Below are positions 26,327-35,265 of a stretch of DNA of 64,000 nt, one piece after another. Under the pieces are notes generated by a model. That model saw nothing but the letters and a program-made list of their open reading frames with translations. It ran no database searches and had not been told where the DNA came from. Each line of letters opens with the position of its first letter. Position 1 is the stretch's first letter. A program made the translations under genes and the position numbers. Origin of the DNA: Finegoldia magna_J (lineage in GTDB: Bacteria; Bacillota; Clostridia; Tissierellales; Peptoniphilaceae); contig NZ_NDYF01000013.1 in assembly GCF_002243175.1 (NCBI RefSeq), positions 1 to 64,000 of the forward strand. Direction: 5' to 3'.

Positions 26327-26350
26327 ATAAGCCGGTATTACCCGGCTTAT
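26327..26350 (-). terminator. Terminator between rubrerythrin and HPr genes
   Basis: A 9-bp GC-containing stem (ATAAGCCGG with CCGGCTTAT) is followed by ATTTTTAAAA on the minus strand. It ends the rubrerythrin gene just before the HPr gene. Confidence 0.8.
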
Positions 26351-26359
26351 ATCAAAAAA

Positions 26360-26902
26360 TTAATATTCTATGAATTTTTCGGATTTGCATCCGCAAATTG
26401 GACATGCATCGATTTTTTCAAATCCTATGTATCCACAAACTTGGCATAGTAATATTTCTTCTACTTCTAAGTCTTTTCCACCGTCAACAAATTCTTTTGC
26501 TTTTCCGAATCTTTCAGCGTGAACTTTTTCTGCTTCTACAGCAAATCTCATAGCTCTTACTGCTTCTTTTTCTTCTTGCATTTCAGCTACTTCGATGAAT
26601 GATGGATACATTTCAGTTGCTTCGAAGATTTCTCCGTTTTTAGCTCCTTCTAAGTTTTCAGAAGTACTTCCAATTCCGAAACCAGCCATGCTAGTTACTG
26701 CGAAATCACCGTGAACATCTTTTAATGCATCAAAGTGTAATGCAGCGTGGATTTTTTCAGCGTCAGCTGTAGCGTTGAACAATCTTGCAACATTTTTAAA
26801 ACCGTCTTTTTCAGCTTTATTCCCCCAAATGTTGTATCTGTTTCTTGCTTGAGATTCTCCTCCGAATGCTGATTGTAAATTTGTTTGTGTCATCATTTTC
26901 AT
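26360..26902 (-). CDS. rbr: Rubrerythrin
   Basis: This 180-aa protein is a non-haem iron protein that reduces hydrogen peroxide in anaerobes. It has an N-terminal four-helix ferritin-like diiron domain with repeated Glu/His ligands (GESQARNRY near residue 15, EKIHAALH near 49, EEKEAVRAM near 110, AEKVHAERF near 124). The C-terminal rubredoxin domain has LCQVCGYIG and CPICGC at 147-171. It is preceded by a TATAAT box at 26936-26941 and an AGGGGGT site. It fits the anaerobic host lifestyle. Confidence 0.96.
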   Translation of the reverse strand: MKMMTQTNLQSAFGGESQARNRYNIWGNKAEKDGFKNVARLFNATADAEKIHAALHFDALKDVHGDFAVTSMAGFGIGSTSENLEGAKNGEIFEATEMYPSFIEVAEMQEEKEAVRAMRFAVEAEKVHAERFGKAKEFVDGGKDLEVEEILLCQVCGYIGFEKIDACPICGCKSEKFIEY

Positions 26903-26987
26903 ATCAAAATACCCCCTATTTTATTTTATACATATATTATACCACATCGTTAACAAGCAATGAATACAATTTGTAATAATTACAATT

Positions 26988-28031
26988 TTATCTCATTCTG
27001 CTAACAATTACTTTTCTTCTCAAATCTTGATGAGAATCACTGTCTTCTTTTAATTTATCCATCCACATTAATGATTTACCAGTTCCCCTAACAACTGCCG
27101 TGATTGGACCATCTACAATTCTAGCGTTCACACCAATTCTTTCAGAAATTAATTTATCCAATCCTTTCAGTAGACATCCACCGCCGCTCATGATGATTCC
27201 CCTTTCGTAAACATCTGCCGCTAATTCAGCTGGTGTTTGTTCCAAAACTTCTTGTACAGTGTCTACAATTTTATCTATCGGCTTTTTCAATGCAACTGAA
27301 ATATCTTTTGACGAAACGTAAATGTGCATTGGTAATCCATTTACCAGATTTCTACCTTTGATTTCGTACAACTCTCCATCATCTCTAGGATATGCGCTGC
27401 CTACATTTATTTTAACTTTTTCCGCAGTGGATTCCCCAATTATCATATTGTATTTTGTTTGGACAAAATCTTGAATTTTTTTGTCAAACTCATCGCCTGC
27501 AACAGGAATTGATTTATTAATTACAATTCCTCCCATAGAAATCACCGCAACATCTGTAGTTCCTCCACCGATATCTACAACTATATTACCTCTTGCATCT
27601 GTTACATCAATTCCAGAGCCTATAGCTGCTGCTAATGGTTCTTCTATTAAATATGTGTTGTACGCTCCAGCGTATTTTGAAGCTTGAATGACAGCTCTTC
27701 TTTGAACTTGTGTGATTTGACTTGGAACACAAATCAAAACTTCTGGTCTGATTAGTGATTTACCCAAAGTTTTTTTGAGTAAATAAGAAATGATTTTTTC
27801 TGTTGAATTAAAATCTGCAACCACACCATCTTTTAATGGCTTTTTGGCGACAATATTTCCTGGAGTCCTGCCCAAAATTTTCTTAGCATCTTTTCCAACA
27901 GAAATTATTTTTGAATTAAAACTATTCATCGCCACAACAGAAGGTTCATTCAATATGACTCCTTTGTTTGGCAAATACACAAGAACAGACGCTGTTCCCA
28001 AATCTATTGCTATTTTTCTTCGAAAATTCAT
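26988..28031 (-). CDS. mreB: Rod-shape/cell-wall organising actin homologue MreB
   Basis: This 347-aa protein is a bacterial actin. The N-terminal phosphate loop IAIDLGTASVLVYL, the GNIVVDIGGGTTDVAVIS segment near residue 155, the IEEPLAAAIGSG region near 130, and the C-terminal GIIMSGGGCLLKGLD near 280 are all present. It lies nine bases after ispF. It is not followed by mreC or mreD here. If the host is a coccus, MreB may not produce rods, so its wall role is open. Mbl rather than MreB is possible. Confidence 0.94.
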   Translation of the reverse strand: MNFRRKIAIDLGTASVLVYLPNKGVILNEPSVVAMNSFNSKIISVGKDAKKILGRTPGNIVAKKPLKDGVVADFNSTEKIISYLLKKTLGKSLIRPEVLICVPSQITQVQRRAVIQASKYAGAYNTYLIEEPLAAAIGSGIDVTDARGNIVVDIGGGTTDVAVISMGGIVINKSIPVAGDEFDKKIQDFVQTKYNMIIGESTAEKVKINVGSAYPRDDGELYEIKGRNLVNGLPMHIYVSSKDISVALKKPIDKIVDTVQEVLEQTPAELAADVYERGIIMSGGGCLLKGLDKLISERIGVNARIVDGPITAVVRGTGKSLMWMDKLKEDSDSHQDLRRKVIVSRMR

Positions 28032-28039
28032 ATAATCAC

Positions 28040-28519
28040 CTATAAATCTTTTTTATTCAATATGCAGACACTGTTAGCTGTGATTCCTTCGCATCGGCCT
28101 TCGAAGCCAAGTTGTTCTGTTGTAGTTGCCTTGACTGAAATATTAAATGTATTAGTGTGCAAATCTTGTGCGATATTTTCACGCATTGTGTCGATGTAAT
28201 CTCTAAGTTTTGGTTTTTGGCAAGAAATCGTAGAGTCAATATTTCCAACTTCATATCCCATATCATCCATAATTTCAAAAACTTTTCTAAGCAACACTCT
28301 GGAATCAATGTCCTTGTATTTCATATCGGTGTCTGGAAATAACTTGCCAATATCTCCCAAGCAAAGCGCTCCACATATAGCATCCATTATAGCGTGAATC
28401 AAAACATCCGCATCGCTGTGACCTAAAAGTCCCTTATCGTGTGGAATTTCAACCCCGCCTAATATCAATTTTCTATCTTCAACAAGTTTGTGTACATCTA
28501 ACCCAAAACCTATTCTCAT
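28040..28519 (-). CDS. ispF: 2-C-methyl-D-erythritol 2,4-cyclodiphosphate synthase
   Basis: This 159-aa enzyme closes the cyclic diphosphate in the MEP isoprenoid pathway. It has the zinc ligands in GLDVHKL (residues 6-12) and LGHSDADVLIHAIMDA near 34-49, plus DIGKLFPDTD and the C-terminal TTEQLGFEGRCEGI. It overlaps ispD by four bases (ATGA). Length is normal. Confidence 0.97.
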   Translation of the reverse strand: MRIGFGLDVHKLVEDRKLILGGVEIPHDKGLLGHSDADVLIHAIMDAICGALCLGDIGKLFPDTDMKYKDIDSRVLLRKVFEIMDDMGYEVGNIDSTISCQKPKLRDYIDTMRENIAQDLHTNTFNISVKATTTEQLGFEGRCEGITANSVCILNKKDL

Positions 28520-29211
28520 TCGTTTTCTCTCTTTCTAGCAATTAGCTCTCCAAATAGCAAATCCTCTTGTGTAGTTATTTTGATATTGGAATAATCGCCC
28601 TTAATTATTTTTACTTTTTTACCGACGATTTCAAGTAAAGATGAATCGTCTGTCACATTTATTTTTTCGTCAAATACTAGTTTATATGCGTCTTTGATAG
28701 ACTTATATTTGAAGACTTGTGGTGTTTGCGCCATATACAAATGTGATCTGTTAGGAGTGTTCACAACTCTCATATCATCATCAACGTATTTTATTGTATC
28801 CTTAGCTCCCACGCTCACCACAAGCCCGTCATAATCGCCGATAGATTCGATGGCTTCAAGTATTTTTTCACGTCTAATAAACGGTCTTGCTGCATCATGG
28901 CTTATTATCAAATCACAATTTTCATTTACTTTATTCAAACCATTGTATGTAGATTTTTCTCTTGTGTCGCCACCGATAGCGATTACGATATCTCTGTAAT
29001 TTTTATTTTTTATAAAATTTCGTACAAATTCTTCGTCTTCTTCTCTAATTACAAGAATGAATTCTTTGATTTCGTCGATTGACTGGAACACATCCAAAGT
29101 CATCTCCAAAATCATTTTATCTTTGATTTTCAAAAATTGTTTTGGAATTTTTTTATTCATTCTTTGAGAGGATCCAGCCGCAGTTATAATAGCTGAAATA
29201 TATTTATCCAT
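28516..29211 (-). CDS. ispD: 2-C-methyl-D-erythritol 4-phosphate cytidylyltransferase
   Basis: This 231-aa enzyme activates MEP with CTP. The N-terminal nucleotide site is ITAAGSSQRMNKKIPKQFL. DAARPFI near residue 103 and KDTIKYVD near 137 follow, and the C-terminus has NIKITTQEDL. I start it at the ATG at 29211, behind GAGGTG. An in-frame ATG 12 bases earlier overlaps that site and is rejected. A TATAAT box is at 29228-29233. ispD, ispF and mreB are likely one unit. Confidence 0.95.
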   Translation of the reverse strand: MDKYISAIITAAGSSQRMNKKIPKQFLKIKDKMILEMTLDVFQSIDEIKEFILVIREEDEEFVRNFIKNKNYRDIVIAIGGDTREKSTYNGLNKVNENCDLIISHDAARPFIRREKILEAIESIGDYDGLVVSVGAKDTIKYVDDDMRVVNTPNRSHLYMAQTPQVFKYKSIKDAYKLVFDEKINVTDDSSLLEIVGKKVKIIKGDYSNIKITTQEDLLFGELIARKRENE

Positions 29212-29273
29212 ATAACACCTCATTATTATTATATCAAAAAATCAATTTAATTAAAAAAATTTGCTCTTGCAAT

Positions 29274-29303
29274 AAAAAAAGAGAACTACACAAATAGTTC
29301 TCT
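29274..29303 (-). terminator. Terminator of the PIN/TRAM gene
   Basis: A perfect 9-bp stem (AGAGAACTA with TAGTTCTCT) followed by TTTTTTT on the minus strand separates the carD-PIN/TRAM unit from ispD. Confidence 0.9.
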
Positions 29304-29334
29304 AATAAGTTCAAATAATAAATACAATATAAAA

Positions 29335-30441
29335 CTACTGATCTTTCCCATCAGATTTCTTTGCAAAGATCATTTTACCTGCAGAAGTTTGAAGAACACT
29401 TGTAACAGTACATTCAATAACTTGTCCCAAATATTTTTTGCCATCTTCCACTACAATCATAGTACCATCATCTAAGTATCCTATACCTTGATTGTTTTCG
29501 CGTCCTTCTTTGATGATTGACACATTAATCGGCTCACCCGCTACAAAAACAGGTCTCATAGCATTTGCCAAATCATTTATGTTGAACACGAAAACTTCTT
29601 GCAAGTCTGCAACCTTATTCAAATTATAATCGTTCGTAAGTAAATTTGCATTCAATTCTTCTGACATTTTTACAAGCATAGAATCGACTTTATCAATATT
29701 AGGATACCTCTTATCAACCACTTTAACCTTGTCCTTGTACTCAGTTTGCATAGTTTTTAAAATATCCAATCCACGTCTTCCTTTTTGTCTTCTCAAATAA
29801 TTATCAGAATCCGCGATATGTTGAAGTTCTTCGATAACAAATATTGGAATTATTAAATTCCCTTCCAAAAATCCCGTCTTTAATATATCGATAATTCTCC
29901 CATCGATAATAGTTGAAGTATCTACGATTTTAGGTCTAACTTTGCTATCTTTGTTTGAAAATTTTAGATTTGGTTTTTCTTTGGTTTTGATTCTATCGAA
30001 AAATGCGAGAAAATCATCGTGATAATTAAGGGCAAGTTTTGCTCCCAAAAACCCCATTCCAATATAAAACACAATTTCAAAAATAACCGTCAATACAGTT
30101 CCTATCCCTGGAATATTTAATTTTAACAACGGTTGTGATATCAAAAAAGCTAATATCAGCCCTACTACCAGACCAATTGTCCCTATAACAATATCGACCA
30201 GAGAGAACTTTTTAAGCGAATCTTCAATAGATTCTATCAATTTTAATTCTACCGATATGAATTTCGGAGCCAAAGCATAAAATATGAATCCAAATACGAC
30301 TGCCGCTATTATCATAGCGACTATCTTAATAATAACACTAGTTGATTTTTCAATAAAATTACTGAAAATAACATTAGTAAATATAATTCCTAAAATAGCT
30401 CCGATGATAGATATCAGTATTGACATCCCTCGTCTGAACAA
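29335..30441 (-). CDS. yacL: Membrane PIN-TRAM domain protein (YacL-type)
   Basis: This 368-aa protein has four N-terminal membrane helices (about residues 6-155). A PIN-type nuclease domain follows (residues 172-290), with acidic residues in VDTSTIIDGRIIDI, EELQHIAD and LTNDYNLNKVA. A C-terminal TRAM domain (GIGYLDDGTMIVVEDGKKYLG) comes last. This is the YacL layout often found next to radA/disA and ispD genes. It starts with TTG at 30441 behind AAGGAG. Its nuclease activity is inferred from the family. Confidence 0.9.
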   Translation of the reverse strand: MFRRGMSILISIIGAILGIIFTNVIFSNFIEKSTSVIIKIVAMIIAAVVFGFIFYALAPKFISVELKLIESIEDSLKKFSLVDIVIGTIGLVVGLILAFLISQPLLKLNIPGIGTVLTVIFEIVFYIGMGFLGAKLALNYHDDFLAFFDRIKTKEKPNLKFSNKDSKVRPKIVDTSTIIDGRIIDILKTGFLEGNLIIPIFVIEELQHIADSDNYLRRQKGRRGLDILKTMQTEYKDKVKVVDKRYPNIDKVDSMLVKMSEELNANLLTNDYNLNKVADLQEVFVFNINDLANAMRPVFVAGEPINVSIIKEGRENNQGIGYLDDGTMIVVEDGKKYLGQVIECTVTSVLQTSAGKMIFAKKSDGKDQ

Positions 30442-30465
30442 ATCATTTCTCCTTTCACAAATATT

Positions 30466-30948
30466 TTAATCTAAATCGATTAATTCGTTCACCATGCTTT
30501 CAGCTTTTGATGGTTTGATATTCAAACCACTTGCTATTTCACTAATAAGCATTTTTCTGGAGGTATTAAGTACTTTCTTTTCAATCATGGATAGGCCTTT
30601 TGAACAATCTAATTCATACAAGCCCTTATACACAATGGCAGTTTCTTTTATATCTCCCGTTCTCAATTTTTCGAGATTTTCTTTGTACCTTTTATTCCAA
30701 TTTGAAGGAAAATCAACTTCACTATTCTTTAAAATATCTCTTAAAGAATGAATAGTTTCTTCTTGTGCTACAAATCTTATTCCCATATCATTTATCTTAT
30801 CTACGGGTATCGAGATTTTCATTTCTCCCATTGGCATTTGCAAAATATAATAATCTTTTTTAACTCCCAAGACCTCTTTATTTTGAACTTCGGTAATTAT
30901 GCCTGCACCGTGCATAGGGTAAACAATCTTATCGCCTATTTTAAACAT
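30466..30948 (-). CDS. CarD/CdnL-family transcription regulator
   Basis: This 160-aa protein has the N-terminal RNA-polymerase-binding Tudor-like domain of CarD/CdnL: MFKIGDKIVYPMHGAGII, then YYILQMPMGEMKISIP. A helical C-terminal domain follows, with WNKRYKENLEKLRTGD. Known CdnL proteins bind the polymerase beta subunit and stabilise open complexes, often at rRNA promoters. It lies 24 bases before the YacL-type gene. A promoter with TTGAAT (30990-30995), 17 bp and TATAAT (30967-30972) precedes it. Confidence 0.9.
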   Translation of the reverse strand: MFKIGDKIVYPMHGAGIITEVQNKEVLGVKKDYYILQMPMGEMKISIPVDKINDMGIRFVAQEETIHSLRDILKNSEVDFPSNWNKRYKENLEKLRTGDIKETAIVYKGLYELDCSKGLSMIEKKVLNTSRKMLISEIASGLNIKPSKAESMVNELIDLD

Positions 30949-30966
30949 ACTATCACCTCACTATAT

Positions 30967-30995
30967 ATTATAGCTTAATCACAAATTTAATTCAA
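30967..30995 (-). promoter_or_regulatory. Promoter of the carD-type gene
   Basis: TTGAAT (30990-30995) and TATAAT (30967-30972) on the minus strand are 17 bp apart, about 20 bp upstream of the start codon. Confidence 0.65.
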
Positions 30996-31038
30996 TAACA
31001 AAACTTTTAATTATATCATATCTTATGTATTTGTCAAT

Positions 31039-31065
31039 TAAAAAAGACGATGAAATTCATCGCCT
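31039..31065 (-). terminator. Terminator of the 3D-domain gene
   Basis: A 10-bp stem (AGGCGATGAA with TTCATCGTCT, one G-U) is followed by TTTTTAATTG on the minus strand, 27 bases after the stop codon. Confidence 0.85.
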
Positions 31066-31091
31066 CATTTTATCGTAGTAATAATATTTAA

Positions 31092-32048
31092 TTAGTTTAA
31101 AATTGTAACTCTAACAGTTCTTCTTCCCCAATTGTTGCTTTGAGATTTTGAACCAAATACTAAGTCGATTCTATTTCCTTTAATAGCTCCACCAGTATCT
31201 TCTGCTCTTGCATATCCGTAACCTTCAATGTACAATCTAGTTCCCAATGGAATAACTCTAGGATCCACAGCAGCTACACCATATCTAATTGCTGTTCCCA
31301 TTGCAGTTGTAGAATATCCACCATTTTCTGCAGGATCTGAAGTATAAGCAGTAGATCTCATTGTGATAGTTCTTCCTGAAACATTTTGAGGAGCTGATTG
31401 TGCTTGTTGTTTTTCCTTCTTAGCTCTTTCTTCTTGTTCTTTTTTTCTTTTTTCTGCAAGTTTTTGAGCTTGGATTTTTCTTTCTTTTGCTAATCTTTTA
31501 TCTCTGTCTTCTGGAGATTCCTTTGTTGTATTCTTTGCAGCAATATAAGCAGTTCTTCCGAAATAAGTAATTCTCAAATTATCTTCATCGATATGACCTT
31601 TGATTTCTGAGTCTTTGTCGATTACTCCCAATTCTTTTGCTTCCTTTTCTTTTGAATCGAAAACTTTAGTTTCTTCATTAACCCATCCTTCAAATTTGTT
31701 TGGATCTGGTTTAACTTCTTTTTCTGACAAATATGATTTGAAAATAAAACCTTCGAATTTTTTGTCATCTCTTGTGAAATTTACTTTCGCAAAAACTTCT
31801 CCGATTTTTTCAACTTTTACATTGTCACCTTGTTCCAATACTTCGATTATTTTACTATGTTCATTTTCTTCCTTAAACAAATCTGTATCATCATTTATCC
31901 AATATTTTTTTGATTGTATATTTTCACTTGATTTTTGTTCTACTTTAACATTATTTAAATCTTTTGCTTGTGAATTTGATGGTACAAATGCTAATAAACT
32001 TGTCATAATGACAACCGAAGAATTTAAAATTAACTTTCTAAAATTCAT
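31092..32048 (-). CDS. Secreted SH3-like/3D-domain wall protein
   Basis: This 318-aa exported protein has a signal peptide (about residues 1-28). Two SH3-like segments follow (about 48-110 and 118-172), then a charged Lys/Glu/Gln-rich linker (175-218). The C-terminal 3D (Asp-Asp-Asp) domain spans 228-318, with MRSTAYTSDPAENGG, AVDPRVIPLGTRLYIEGYG, and AEDTGGAIKGNRIDLVF. The three aspartates are kept. 3D domains occur in resuscitation-promoting-factor-like and MltA-like wall hydrolases, so a peptidoglycan-remodelling role is probable. No Rpf/lysozyme domain is present. A 412-base gap precedes it. Confidence 0.85.
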   Translation of the reverse strand: MNFRKLILNSSVVIMTSLLAFVPSNSQAKDLNNVKVEQKSSENIQSKKYWINDDTDLFKEENEHSKIIEVLEQGDNVKVEKIGEVFAKVNFTRDDKKFEGFIFKSYLSEKEVKPDPNKFEGWVNEETKVFDSKEKEAKELGVIDKDSEIKGHIDEDNLRITYFGRTAYIAAKNTTKESPEDRDKRLAKERKIQAQKLAEKRKKEQEERAKKEKQQAQSAPQNVSGRTITMRSTAYTSDPAENGGYSTTAMGTAIRYGVAAVDPRVIPLGTRLYIEGYGYARAEDTGGAIKGNRIDLVFGSKSQSNNWGRRTVRVTILN

Positions 32049-32460
32049 TTGTATCTCCTCTTTCTTTTTTAGATTTTTTTGTGTTTAATTTTTACTACTC
32101 GGCTATTTTATTAAACCGAGAAAAATAATTCAAGAAAAAGGAACATATTTTTGCCCATTTAAACGATATTTGTTTTCATTAGAACTCTTTGTATCTATTC
32201 GCTCAAATTTTAAAATTGTTAAATGCTTGAAAATTAAGGGTTACAAAAAGGTTACAGCAAATTTTAATTTCATTTGTTAATTGAGTACAACAGTCTAAAA
32301 TATTACATTTTTGTAATATTTGAAGTACTTTTGACTAGATTTAGAAAAAATTGTCATTATAAAACGAAAAAATCCCCATGAAAGTTATCCAAAACAAGAA
32401 ATTTTGAATTACAATCATGAGGACTATGTCATATATTATTCAATTGAAAACATTGAAGTT
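32049..32460. other. 412-base intergenic region with hairpins, no gene seen
   Basis: This AT-rich stretch precedes the 3D-domain gene. It has a CTCGG/CCGAG hairpin (about 32098-32120) in the leader and a 9-bp inverted repeat (AATATTACA with TGTAATATT, 32299-32320). A long-loop CCTCATG/CATGGGG hairpin with a T-run (about 32370-32425, minus) probably terminates the SRPBCC-like gene. I found no open reading frame with a ribosome site and no riboswitch consensus I know. Confidence 0.5.
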
Positions 32461-32841
32461 CTACAATTCCCCCAATTCTTTTTTCAATTCATACACTAAT
32501 TTATTCTCTAGTTTTTCCACATCCATTACGAAATTCATCAATCCGCCGAATAATGATTTGTTGTGAAGTTTCATATCAACATCCACAAAACTTCCTGAAT
32601 TTGTATCTCCAAAATCAAAATTCAAATATCCATCTATGCTTTTGGAGTTTAAATCGATGTACATTTTTTCGTTTTCAACGATTTCTTTTATAGTGTAGGT
32701 CATTGTAACTCCCAAGTTATCTATTACGTACTGATTTTCAACTCCTGTTGGTTTTGAATTGTCTAACAATCTATCTTTTATCGTTTGGAAAACTCTACTT
32801 TTATCCGATCTGAATTCTTCTCTTTTCTTTAGTTCACCCAT
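32461..32841 (-). CDS. Small SRPBCC/DUF3284-like protein
   Basis: This 126-aa protein fits a helix-grip (START/SRPBCC, possibly DUF3284) fold. An N-terminal strand and helix segment (EEFRSDKSRVFQTIKDRLL), a run of beta strands and a long C-terminal helix (GGLMNFVMDVEKLENKLVYEL) match that pattern. No signal peptide or active-site motif is visible. It overlaps hemZ by eight bases, so the two are cotranslated, but whether it acts in haem or porphyrin chemistry is unknown. Confidence 0.6.
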   Translation of the reverse strand: MGELKKREEFRSDKSRVFQTIKDRLLDNSKPTGVENQYVIDNLGVTMTYTIKEIVENEKMYIDLNSKSIDGYLNFDFGDTNSGSFVDVDMKLHNKSLFGGLMNFVMDVEKLENKLVYELKKELGEL

Positions 32842-34141
32842 TGATAATTTCCACCTTTCTTTTTATTATTTCGTCTAATTTTTCTGAATAATCTCTTAAA
32901 TTTTTGTAGTTTGTGTATTTTATTATATCATCTTTTATGATTTTAGAATTAGCAGTCATTCCAAATCCTATTATGCTTTCTAATTCTTCATTGATTACGA
33001 TATTGTATCTGGAAGGAATATCTCTGCAATATCCGATATTTTCCATGTTATTCAGAATATTTTTCTGACGATATAAATAATACGGACGGTAATTATTTTG
33101 AAATGTCCATTTTTTTATCAATTGCATTTGTTTCTCAGCAATATTTTCTTTAAAATTTCCCTTGTCGTATTGTTGCGAGTATTTACTTCCTTTTTTTATC
33201 GACAGTGTGTGAAAAGTTATATTATCAGGTTGGAGCTGTCTTAGAATTTCGAGGTTTTTTTCTGTATTGTTCACATCATCGTACAATAATCCAAGTATGA
33301 AATCCATATTTATCACAAATCCCAAGTCTTTAGCTTGAGTGTACAAATCAAGCAAGTTCTCATTATTTTGAATTCTTCCCATAGCTTTCAGTGCTTTTTC
33401 GTTAAAAGTTTGTGGGTTCAAGCTAATTCTTGTCACGTTGTACTTTTTTAACAATTTTAGCTTATCAAAGTCCAAGCTATCTTCTCGTCCAGCTTCAAAT
33501 GTGTATTCAACCAAGTTTTCTGACAAAAAACAGTTTTCAATAACTTTCAATAATTTTTCAAGCATTGTGTAGTCTAAACTAGTCGGAGTTCCACCTCCAA
33601 CATAAATTGTTTTAATTATGTTTTTGTCGATACTTTTTGAGACTTCGGTTATTTCTTTTAGTAGATACCCCAAGTATTCTTCTCTTCTGTCGTTATTTTT
33701 GTAAACAATAGTAGGAAAGGAACAATAATCGCATCGGCTCGGGCAAAACGGAATATTGATGTAAATGTTGTAGTTTTTCTCATCAAAATCTAAGCTAGAC
33801 TGAACTTCATCGATATTTCTAAGTAATTTCAAATTCTCATCATTAATTAAATACATTTGTTTTAATTCTTCGTCTGTATGATTTTTTAAAATCTTAGAGG
33901 GTTTCGTTCCAGTTAATATTCCCCAATCATTTGTATAATTGTATCTTCTTGAAAATATGGTATAGAGTATTCTTTTTAGTTCTAATCTTGTAGTGAATGG
34001 ATAAGTTTTCTCTTTTTTTACGTAATCTTTTCCTACGACAAAATCACTTTCACCAAATTCTAGATTTTGTTTGAAATCAAATATCGTAAAAATATCTATG
34101 CACTCTTTTTGATATCTTTTGTCTTCTAATTGTATTTTCAT
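32834..34141 (-). CDS. hemZ: Radical SAM coproporphyrinogen dehydrogenase HemZ-type
   Basis: This 435-aa protein is a radical SAM enzyme of the HemN/HemZ group. The 4Fe-4S site is CPSRCDYCSFPT near residue 133-144, and the SAM-binding GGGTPTS follows near 183. An N-terminal extension of about 125 residues before the radical domain is typical of HemZ (YhaV), not HemN. Many relatives carry out chaperone or other roles, so porphyrin activity is a family inference. It follows nrdB after a terminator and overlaps the next gene. Confidence 0.85.
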   Translation of the reverse strand: MKIQLEDKRYQKECIDIFTIFDFKQNLEFGESDFVVGKDYVKKEKTYPFTTRLELKRILYTIFSRRYNYTNDWGILTGTKPSKILKNHTDEELKQMYLINDENLKLLRNIDEVQSSLDFDEKNYNIYINIPFCPSRCDYCSFPTIVYKNNDRREEYLGYLLKEITEVSKSIDKNIIKTIYVGGGTPTSLDYTMLEKLLKVIENCFLSENLVEYTFEAGREDSLDFDKLKLLKKYNVTRISLNPQTFNEKALKAMGRIQNNENLLDLYTQAKDLGFVINMDFILGLLYDDVNNTEKNLEILRQLQPDNITFHTLSIKKGSKYSQQYDKGNFKENIAEKQMQLIKKWTFQNNYRPYYLYRQKNILNNMENIGYCRDIPSRYNIVINEELESIIGFGMTANSKIIKDDIIKYTNYKNLRDYSEKLDEIIKRKVEIING

Positions 34142-34159
34142 ATTCTTAAATTAAATAAT

Positions 34160-34186
34160 CCGGCATTTCCTGTATAAAAATGCCGG
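34160..34186 (-). terminator. Terminator of the shikimate-nrdB unit
   Basis: A perfect 9-bp stem (CCGGCATTT with AAATGCCGG) is followed on the minus strand by ATTATTTAATTT. It falls just after the nrdB stop codon. The weak T-run may allow some read-through to hemZ. Confidence 0.65.
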
Positions 34187-34193
34187 GTATATT

Positions 34194-35237
34194 TTATAAA
34201 TCGTCTTCTATTATCGCTGACTTAGAATAAGCTGATGGTTTTGCTTCGAAGAAATCTGTCTTGATTTTATTTGGGTCAGAATATTCGCTTACCCATTTCA
34301 TTGAAGGGATTTCTCTCTCATAACCTGGATAGATAACTCCAAAACCAAGTCCTGTTGATCTCAAATTACCCAAGTATTTGATGTAATCTTCAACCATTTT
34401 GATAGACAACCCTTGGATTTTTTCACCGATAACGTATTTTGCCCATTCAATTTCAGCTTCTGAGCCTTGTTTTATCATTTCTTTGTATTGTGCATTTTTT
34501 TCTTTAGTAAATAATTCTGGACGTTCTTTTTTCAAATCTAAAATCATAGATCTGAACAACCACAAGTGAGTGTTTTCATCTCTGTTGATGTATCTGATTT
34601 CTTGTACAGTTCCTGGCATTTTGCCCATTCTTCCCAAATTATAGAAGAACATAAATCCAGAATAGAAATAAATTCCTTCCAAGATATAATTTGCGATGAG
34701 AGCTTTCATGAAATTTCGTTCGCTTTTTTCTTCAAAAAAGTCGTTGTATTGATCTCCAATAAATCTGTTTCTTTCTAACAAAAACTCATCATCTTTCCAT
34801 TGGTATAAAATGTCTGTTCTTTCTTCTGGAGAACAAATCGTATCCAAAATATAACTGTAAGATTGTGAGTGAATAGATTCTTGGAATGCTTGAATAGATA
34901 AGCACAAGTTTATTTCATTAGCAGTGATGTATGCTTCCAAATTTGGAAGTTGCGCAGTTTGTAAACTATCCAAGTAAATCAAAAACGATAAAATCTTATC
35001 GTAAGCAATCTTTTCGTCTTCCGATAAATTTCTGTAATCTTTGATATCTTGATTCAAGTTGATTTCTTCTGGAATCCAGAAGTTATTCATAGCTTGTCTG
35101 TACCATTCACTTGTCCAAGAGTACTTTATGTTGTTAAAATCGTTCAAATTAGTAGTATTGCCATTAATTATTTTTCTCTTTGATAATTCAATATCTCCGT
35201 GTTCATTAAATAAACCACGTTTTTGTAATTCGTCCAT
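34194..35237 (-). CDS. nrdB: Class I ribonucleotide reductase small subunit
   Basis: This 347-aa protein carries the dimetal/tyrosyl-radical site of class I ribonucleotide reductase: Asp in YLDSLQ near residue 91, Glu and His in QESIHSQSYSY near 121 with the radical Tyr, a second Glu (ILEGIYFY near 190) and the DENTHLW motif near 225. I start at the ATG at 35237 behind AAGGAGGAGC. It sits 28 bases after aroQ, so it is carried by the shikimate operon. The large subunit (nrdA/nrdE) is not in the window, an uncommon separation. Confidence 0.93.
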   Translation of the reverse strand: MDELQKRGLFNEHGDIELSKRKIINGNTTNLNDFNNIKYSWTSEWYRQAMNNFWIPEEINLNQDIKDYRNLSEDEKIAYDKILSFLIYLDSLQTAQLPNLEAYITANEINLCLSIQAFQESIHSQSYSYILDTICSPEERTDILYQWKDDEFLLERNRFIGDQYNDFFEEKSERNFMKALIANYILEGIYFYSGFMFFYNLGRMGKMPGTVQEIRYINRDENTHLWLFRSMILDLKKERPELFTKEKNAQYKEMIKQGSEAEIEWAKYVIGEKIQGLSIKMVEDYIKYLGNLRSTGLGFGVIYPGYEREIPSMKWVSEYSDPNKIKTDFFEAKPSAYSKSAIIEDDL

Positions 35238-35265
35238 TGCTCCTCCTTGATTTTTCATACCTATA

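Noticed and set aside
28057..28308. Alternate minus-strand frame inside ispF
   Set aside because: Out of frame within a clear IspF; peptide has no family features.
32370..32470. Start of a transposase frame on the plus strand (near 32419)
   Set aside because: It is antisense to the SRPBCC-like gene and no transposase motif follows.
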